A DNA stretch of 10,279 nucleotides. Origin: an uncultured Clostridia bacterium (lineage in GTDB: Bacteria; Bacillota; Clostridia; TANB77; CAG-508). Both the position numbers and the translations under genes were made by a program. A model generated the notes under the pieces. The model was not told where the DNA came from and made no database searches. It saw only the letters and a list, made by a program, of their open reading frames with translations. Of this stretch, positions 5,429 to 10,279 are shown in pieces (within the stretch, counting starts at the first letter, position 1; each line of letters begins with the position of its first letter). The DNA is taken from positions 1-10,279 of the forward strand of contig CALXZQ010000042.1 in assembly GCA_944393275.1 (NCBI GenBank). Reading direction: 5' to 3'.

Positions 5429-7223
5429 CTAATTTTAATATAGATAAAAATGCTTCTTGTGGTATTTCAACATTTCCTATCTGTCTCATTTTCTTTTTAC
5501 CTCTTTTTTGTTTTTCAAGAAGTTTTTTCTTCCTTGTTATATCTCCACCATAACATTTTGCAAGCACATCTTTTCTCATAGCTGAAATTGTTTCTCTTGC
5601 TATTATTTTTCCACCTATTGCAGCTTGAAGTGGAATTGTAAATAATTGTCTTGGTATTACTTCTTTTAACTTCTCTACCATTTTCTTGCCTCTTTCATAG
5701 GCAGAATCTTTATGAACTATAAATGATAATGCATCTACAGTCTCTTCTTTTACACGTATATCCAATTTTACAAGCTCTGATCTTCTATATTCTTTAAACT
5801 CATAATCAAATGAAGCATATCCCTTTGTTTTAGATTTTAGACTATCGAAGAAGTCATATATTATTTCATTTAATGGTAATTCATATATTATTGTTACTCT
5901 GTTTGCATCAAGATATTTCATATCAACATATATTCCTCGTCTATCTTGGCATATCTTCATTATATTACCCACATAATCCTTTGGAGTTAATATTTCAGCT
6001 GTAACAAAAGGCTCTTCCATATATGATATTTCTTGTGATGGTGGAAGGTCTGCAGGATTGTATAGTTCTATTACTTCTCCATTTGTTTTATATACTTTGT
6101 ATATAACAGAAGGCGAAGTTGTAATTAAACTTAAATTAAATTCTCTATCTAATCTTTCTTCTATTATTTCTAAATGAAGTAGTCCTAAAAATCCACATCT
6201 AAATCCAAATCCTAATGCAGTTGATGTTTCTGCTTCATATTGAAGTGCTGCATCATTTAATTTAAGTTTTTCTAGTGCTATTTTTAAATTTTCATAATCA
6301 CTTCCATCTACTGGATACAATCCACAATATACCATTGGATTTACAGCCTTATATCCTGGAAGAGGCTCTTTTGCTCTGTTATTATTTAATGTAATTGTAT
6401 CCCCCACTCGTATATCTGATAAATTTTTTATACTTGCTGCAATATATCCTACTTCTCCCGCTTTAAGCTCTTTAGCTGGAAGATATGTTCCTGGTTCAAA
6501 ATATCCTACTTCTGTAACAGTAAAAGTCTTTTTTGCTGCCATTAAATATATTTCATCTCCAACTTTTACATTTCCATCTCTTACTCTTACATAGCTTACT
6601 GCTCCTTTATAATTGTCATAAAACGAATCAAATATCAAACATTTTAGTGGTGCTTTTTCATCTCCTGATGGTGCGGGAATATCTTTTACAATTCTTTCTA
6701 AAACTTCTTCTACGTTCAATCCAGATTTTGCAGATATACAAGGTGCATCTTCTGCTGGTATTCCAATTATATCTTCTATTTCTTTTTTTACTTCTTCTGG
6801 TCTTGCATTTGGTAAATCTATTTTATTTATTACAGGCAATATTTCTAGATTATTATCTATCGCTAAATATACATTAGCTAATGTTTGTGCTTCTACCCCT
6901 TGGCTTGCATCTACTACTAAAACAGCACCATCACATGCCGCTAAGCTTCTTGATACCTCATAATTAAAATCTACATGACCAGGTGTATCTATTAAATTTA
7001 ATATATATTCTTTTCCATCCTTGGCTCTATAATTCATTCTTACAGCTTGAGATTTTATTGTAATTCCTCTCTCTTTTTCTATATCCATATTATCTAAGAC
7101 TTGTGATTCCATTTCTCTTTTAGATAAAACACCTGTAAGTTCAATTAGTCTATCTGCCAAAGTTGATTTTCCATGATCTATATGGGCTATTATACTAAAA
7201 TTTCTAATATTATCTTGTGCCAT
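5418..7223 (-). CDS. lepA: Elongation factor 4 (LepA), translational GTPase
   Basis: This ribosome-binding GTPase resembles EF-G and has been linked to back-translocation and 30S assembly; it is found in nearly all bacteria. At 601 residues it is full length. GTPase motifs are G1 AHIDHGKST at 13-21, RGIT at 52-55, G3 DTPGH at 79-83, G4 NKID at 133-136 and G5 SAK at 164-166. Domains II, III and V follow, then the LepA-specific C-terminal domain that reaches into the tRNA site, with its basic stretch (GGDITRKKKLLEKQKRG, from residue 559). ATG lies 7 nt after GGAGG. It heads the leftward unit and is divergent from maf. In many Clostridia lepA precedes hemW and the heat-shock genes; here rlmB comes next instead. 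Confidence 0.98.
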   Translation of the reverse strand: MAQDNIRNFSIIAHIDHGKSTLADRLIELTGVLSKREMESQVLDNMDIEKERGITIKSQAVRMNYRAKDGKEYILNLIDTPGHVDFNYEVSRSLAACDGAVLVVDASQGVEAQTLANVYLAIDNNLEILPVINKIDLPNARPEEVKKEIEDIIGIPAEDAPCISAKSGLNVEEVLERIVKDIPAPSGDEKAPLKCLIFDSFYDNYKGAVSYVRVRDGNVKVGDEIYLMAAKKTFTVTEVGYFEPGTYLPAKELKAGEVGYIAASIKNLSDIRVGDTITLNNNRAKEPLPGYKAVNPMVYCGLYPVDGSDYENLKIALEKLKLNDAALQYEAETSTALGFGFRCGFLGLLHLEIIEERLDREFNLSLITTSPSVIYKVYKTNGEVIELYNPADLPPSQEISYMEEPFVTAEILTPKDYVGNIMKICQDRRGIYVDMKYLDANRVTIIYELPLNEIIYDFFDSLKSKTKGYASFDYEFKEYRRSELVKLDIRVKEETVDALSFIVHKDSAYERGKKMVEKLKEVIPRQLFTIPLQAAIGGKIIARETISAMRKDVLAKCYGGDITRKKKLLEKQKRGKKKMRQIGNVEIPQEAFLSILKLDDE

Positions 7224-7287
7224 TTATTGTCCTCCATTTTACCCAAAGTCTTTAAATATGCCTGTTTCAAGCATTTTTATATACGAT

Positions 7288-7316
7288 ATTTTATCATATT
7301 GAACTTTTAAACGCAA
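7288..7316 (-). promoter_or_regulatory. Candidate promoter for lepA operon
   Basis: On the minus strand a weak -35 box TTGCGT (7311-7316) and a -10 box TAAAAT (7288-7293) are 17 bp apart. The transcript would start near 7281, giving a leader of about 58 nt ahead of lepA. The -35 matches consensus only in TTG. The site lies in the divergent spacer about 20 bp from the maf -35 box, so the two promoters are close enough to influence each other. Confidence 0.5.
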
Positions 7317-7335
7317 TAAGCTTATAATAAAATGT

Positions 7336-7364
7336 TTTACATTATAAATAAAGTGTGTTATACT
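7336..7364 (+). promoter_or_regulatory. Sigma-A type promoter for maf-mutS2
   Basis: A -35 box TTTACA (7336-7341) and a -10 box TATACT (7359-7364) have a 17-bp spacer, each with one mismatch to consensus. The transcript would start near 7371, about 32 nt before the maf ATG. No operator-like inverted repeat was seen around it. Confidence 0.75.
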
Positions 7365-7402
7365 CTTTCTAGATTATTTCATAATGAAAGGACGATAAGA
7401 AA

Positions 7403-8050
7403 ATGGAAATCATTTTAGCTTCTTCTTCACCTAGAAGACAGCAATTAATTAGAAAAATAGTAAGTAATTTTACAACTATTCCTAGTAATTTTGACGAAAC
7501 TCAATTGAAAGAAACTGAACATAACCCAGAAAAATTAGTAAAGAAGCTTGCTGAAGGAAAGGCCTTAGATGTATTTAATAGATTTTATAAAAAAGATGAT
7601 AAAGAATTTACTGTAGTAGGCGCTGATACTATTGTTTATTTTAATGGCAAAATATTAGGAAAACCTAAGGATAGAAATGATGCTATAAGAATGTTACAAG
7701 CTCTACAAAATAATTCTAACGAAGTATATACAGGAACTTGTCTAATAATGAAAAAAGAACATTCTATTGTAATAGAAACTTTTTTTGATAAAACTACTGT
7801 ATATTTTAAGCCTATGGAATATCAAGAAATATTACACTATGTAAATACTGGTGAGCCACTAGATAAAGCAGGAGCTTATGCTGTTCAAGGAATTGGCAAG
7901 GATTACTTAAAAGGCTTCGATGGTGATTATGATTCTACTATTGGTTTGAGCACGTCTAAAATAAAATCTGTATTTGACAAATACGATATACTTGGAAAAA
8001 GAAGGTTTGTTATTAATGAATCCGAAGTATCTGAACAAGTTAGAGTATAA
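7403..8050 (+). CDS. maf: Maf family nucleoside triphosphate pyrophosphatase (YhdE type)
   Basis: This house-cleaning enzyme hydrolyses non-canonical or surplus nucleoside triphosphates to monophosphate and pyrophosphate. The 215 residues begin with the phosphate-binding signature SSSPRR at 7-12. GADT follows at 73-76 with the likely catalytic Asp75, then Lys83 and Lys87, and the EPLDKAGAYAVQG stretch at 151-163. The DKAGAYxxQG form is typical of the YhdE branch, which acts on dTTP, UTP and modified pyrimidine nucleotides, rather than the YceF branch (7-methyl-GTP); substrate choice is inferred. The length is slightly above the usual 185-200 because of a C-terminal tail. ATG lies 10 nt after AAAGGA. 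The last 35 nt overlap the start of mutS2, which suggests translational coupling. Older names call this a septum-formation protein. Confidence 0.94.
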   Translation: MEIILASSSPRRQQLIRKIVSNFTTIPSNFDETQLKETEHNPEKLVKKLAEGKALDVFNRFYKKDDKEFTVVGADTIVYFNGKILGKPKDRNDAIRMLQALQNNSNEVYTGTCLIMKKEHSIVIETFFDKTTVYFKPMEYQEILHYVNTGEPLDKAGAYAVQGIGKDYLKGFDGDYDSTIGLSTSKIKSVFDKYDILGKRRFVINESEVSEQVRV

Positions 8051-10279
8051 TAAGATATTAGATATTTTATCTGCATATTGTAAAACATATATCGGAAAAG
8101 ATATATGTTTTAATTTAATGCCTTGCATAGAGAAAGAAAAGGCTCAAAAACTCTTAGATGAAACAAACGAGGCAGTTAGCTTAAGATATAAAAAAGGTAC
8201 TCCTCCTCTATCTTCAATTGAGAATATAAATGTATGGCTCAAATCTTTAGATGGAAATATCATTCTTTCTTCTAAGGCTTTGTTAGAGCTTGCAAGAATC
8301 CTAAAGATGTCAAGAGAATTATATGAGTATTTCTATTCAGAAGATACTGTAGTTTTAAATGATTTTCCTATTCTAAAAAACTATTTTTCTTCTTTATATA
8401 CAAATGAAAATATAGAAAGAAAAATTTTTTATACAATTATAGATGAGAATACTATCTCAGATAATGCTTCTCCTAAGCTAGCAGCCATTAGAAGAAGTAG
8501 AAAAAAACTAGAGCAAGATATAAAGGATAAATTAAATAATCTTATACATTCGAATACTTATTCAAAATATCTTCAGGATCCAGTTGTTACAATTAGAAAC
8601 GATAGATATGTTGTTCCTGTTAAAGAAGAATATCGCTCTTATATAAAAGGGTTTACCCATGATATGTCTAGTAGTGGTTCTACTCTATTTATAGAACCTT
8701 TAAGTGTATTTGAATTAAATAATGAAATTAATAATTTAAAAATAGAAGAAAATGTTGAAATCGAAAAGATATTAGCCGAACTTACAAATCTTTTAGCTCC
8801 TCTATCTTCTAATTTAGAAAATAATAACAGATTAATTGGACGATTAGACTTTATTTTTGCTAAAGCTAGCTATTCAATTGATATTGATGCTAATAAACCT
8901 ATATTAAATAATGAAAAATATATAAGTTTGATTAAAGCAAGACATCCCTTAATAAACAAAAACTTAGTTGTTCCAATAACACTAACACTAGGAAAAGACT
9001 TTAATACATTAGTTATTACTGGTCCTAATACTGGTGGAAAAACTGTAACATTAAAAACAACGGGGCTTCTTACTCTTATGGCTATGAGTGGTCTAAATAT
9101 TCCAGCTAGTGAAAATAGTAGTATCTATATTTTTGATAATATATTCGCAGACATTGGCGATGAACAAAGTATTCAAGCTTCTTTAAGTACCTTCTCTTCA
9201 CATATTATTAATATTATAGATATTATAAATAAATCAACTTCTAATAGCTTAGTATTAGTAGATGAATTAGGCTCTGGTACAGATCCTATTGATGGAAGTA
9301 GCTTAGCCATAAGTATTTTAGAAAATCTATTTAATAAAGGAACACTAACAATCGCTACAACACATTATCCTGAAATAAAGAATTATGCTTTATCTCATAA
9401 TGGATTTGAAAATGCAAGTCAAGAATTTGATGTAGAAAATCTAAAACCTACATACAAATTATTAATAGGGGTTCCTGGAAAAAGTAATGCTTTCGCTATA
9501 AGTAAAAGACTTGGATTAGATGAATCCATAATAAATAGAGCATCTGAATTTATGAACAATGACACCATTCAAATTGAAGATATACTAAAAGGAATTTATG
9601 ATAATAAATTAAAAATTGAAGAAGAAAAGCAAGAAATAGAAGAGAATTTAGAAAAAATTAAATCCTTAAAATCAGAATTAGAAAAAGATAATTCTGATGT
9701 AAAACAAAAAGAAAAAGAACTAATTGAAAATGCTAAACTAGAAGCTAGACAAATTTTATCTGATGCAAAGGATACTGCTTCTCAAATTATAAAAGAGATG
9801 AATTCTATATATGAAAATAGTGATGAGGTAAAAAAACTACATAACCTTAGAAACTCTTTGAATGACTCCTTAAAAAAGACCAACTCACATAATATAAATA
9901 CCGTTATTCCTGAGGGATCCTTAAAAAGAGAAGATATAAAAATTGGTATGCAGGTATATGTAAATACACTTATGCAGGATGCTACAGTACTTTCTCTTCC
10001 AGATAAAAGCAATAATGTACAAGTACAAATTGGAAATATAAAAACTAAAGTAAATATTAATGTACTATCACAGTCGATTTCAAAACCTAAAAAAGATGTT
10101 TCCTCTAATTCAAATAAAAACTTAAATTTAAAATCTAAGAGTGCCTCTCATGAAATAAACGTTATTGGTCAAACTGTAGATGAAGCAATTTTTGTTATTG
10201 ATAAATTCTTAGATGATTGTTTCTTAGCAAAATTAGAAAATGTTCGAATCATTCACGGAAAAGGAACGGGAAAACTAAG
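8016..10279 (+). CDS. mutS2: MutS2 ATPase / Smr-domain protein (partial, C-terminus outside window)
   Basis: This is a MutS-family ATPase that lacks the mismatch-recognition domains. In Bacillus subtilis it acts on collided ribosomes (also called RqcU); elsewhere it is linked to recombination suppression. The visible 754 residues contain the helical core (about 1-310), Walker A GPNTGGKT at 336-343, SLSTFSSH at 389-396, Walker B with D416-E417 (LVDELGSGTDP) and a TTHYPE stretch. A charged coiled coil (about 522-600), a KOW-like small beta domain (about 640-690) and the start of an Smr domain (from about 713) follow. The Smr HGKGTG motif is at 747-752, but the LDLRG motif reads INVIG (714-718). 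About 30 residues are missing at the window edge. The ATG lies inside the 3' end of maf, 10 nt after GAAGG, and the MNPKYLNKLEYNKI opening fits the family start. Confidence 0.96.
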   Translation, partial: MNPKYLNKLEYNKILDILSAYCKTYIGKDICFNLMPCIEKEKAQKLLDETNEAVSLRYKKGTPPLSSIENINVWLKSLDGNIILSSKALLELARILKMSRELYEYFYSEDTVVLNDFPILKNYFSSLYTNENIERKIFYTIIDENTISDNASPKLAAIRRSRKKLEQDIKDKLNNLIHSNTYSKYLQDPVVTIRNDRYVVPVKEEYRSYIKGFTHDMSSSGSTLFIEPLSVFELNNEINNLKIEENVEIEKILAELTNLLAPLSSNLENNNRLIGRLDFIFAKASYSIDIDANKPILNNEKYISLIKARHPLINKNLVVPITLTLGKDFNTLVITGPNTGGKTVTLKTTGLLTLMAMSGLNIPASENSSIYIFDNIFADIGDEQSIQASLSTFSSHIINIIDIINKSTSNSLVLVDELGSGTDPIDGSSLAISILENLFNKGTLTIATTHYPEIKNYALSHNGFENASQEFDVENLKPTYKLLIGVPGKSNAFAISKRLGLDESIINRASEFMNNDTIQIEDILKGIYDNKLKIEEEKQEIEENLEKIKSLKSELEKDNSDVKQKEKELIENAKLEARQILSDAKDTASQIIKEMNSIYENSDEVKKLHNLRNSLNDSLKKTNSHNINTVIPEGSLKREDIKIGMQVYVNTLMQDATVLSLPDKSNNVQVQIGNIKTKVNINVLSQSISKPKKDVSSNSNKNLNLKSKSASHEINVIGQTVDEAIFVIDKFLDDCFLAKLENVRIIHGKGTGKL

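Noticed and set aside
6533..6877. 114-codon open frame on the plus strand within lepA
   Set aside because: Nearly all Leu, Phe and His, antisense to the conserved LepA GTPase and domain II region; a composition shadow.
7256..7277. Small inverted repeat ATGC / GCAT around the lepA leader
   Set aside because: Only four base pairs with a 9-nt loop; too weak to call an operator or terminator.
7384..7398. Five-codon frame ATGAAAGGACGATAA just before maf
   Set aside because: It contains the maf ribosome-binding site itself and has none of its own; too short to support.
7907..8128. 73-codon minus-strand frame across the maf-mutS2 junction
   Set aside because: Antisense to two conserved genes and without family resemblance. 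The minus-strand frame at 9782-10012 is the same kind of shadow, antisense to the MutS2 coiled coil.
1..10279. Alternative genetic code (TGA read as Trp), prompted by the AT-richness and TAA/TAG stops
   Set aside because: The Trp codons checked in the membrane protein, rlmB and mutS2 are TGG, and no in-frame TGA interrupts a conserved gene.

Overview
This is a very AT-rich window from a low-GC Bacillota bacterium, most likely an uncultured or host-associated member of the Clostridia. The evidence is strong GGAGG-type Shine-Dalgarno sites, sigma-A type promoters, an L21-type leader in front of rplU, a MutS2 with an Smr domain, and the rplU-rpmA-obg neighbourhood. Trp codons that I checked are TGG, and the main genes stop at TAA or TAG, so nothing points to an altered genetic code. 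I cannot name the species. No mobile elements, CRISPR arrays, tRNAs or rRNAs were seen.

Left-facing block (1-7223, minus strand). Read in transcription order it holds lepA (EF4), a doubtful 30-codon frame, rlmB (23S rRNA 2'-O-methyltransferase), an unrecognised 584-residue membrane-anchored protein, the rplU leader and promoter, rplU (L21), rpmA (L27), a terminator, a new promoter, trpS (tryptophanyl-tRNA synthetase), and obg (cut by the window start). I infer three transcription units: lepA-rlmB-hypothetical from about 7280, rplU-rpmA from about 2761, and trpS-obg from about 1892. No terminator separates the first unit from the second, so read-through into rplU is possible. Apart from the hypothetical protein, this block concerns ribosome assembly and translation.

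Right-facing block (7403-10279, plus strand). A strong promoter in the divergent 179-bp spacer drives maf (a nucleotide-pool pyrophosphatase), whose 3' end overlaps the start of mutS2 by 35 nt. mutS2 runs off the window inside its Smr domain.

No clearly novel system is visible; most of the window is core housekeeping. The points that stand out are an iron-sulfur type cysteine set in TrpRS; an L27 without the N-terminal extension usual in Firmicutes, together with absence of the prp protease gene from its usual place; an intact Walker/HGKGTG MutS2 whose Smr LDLRG motif reads INVIG; a cysteine-free, Tyr-rich-tailed surface protein inside a translation operon; and a short frame tightly interlocked between lepA and rlmB.
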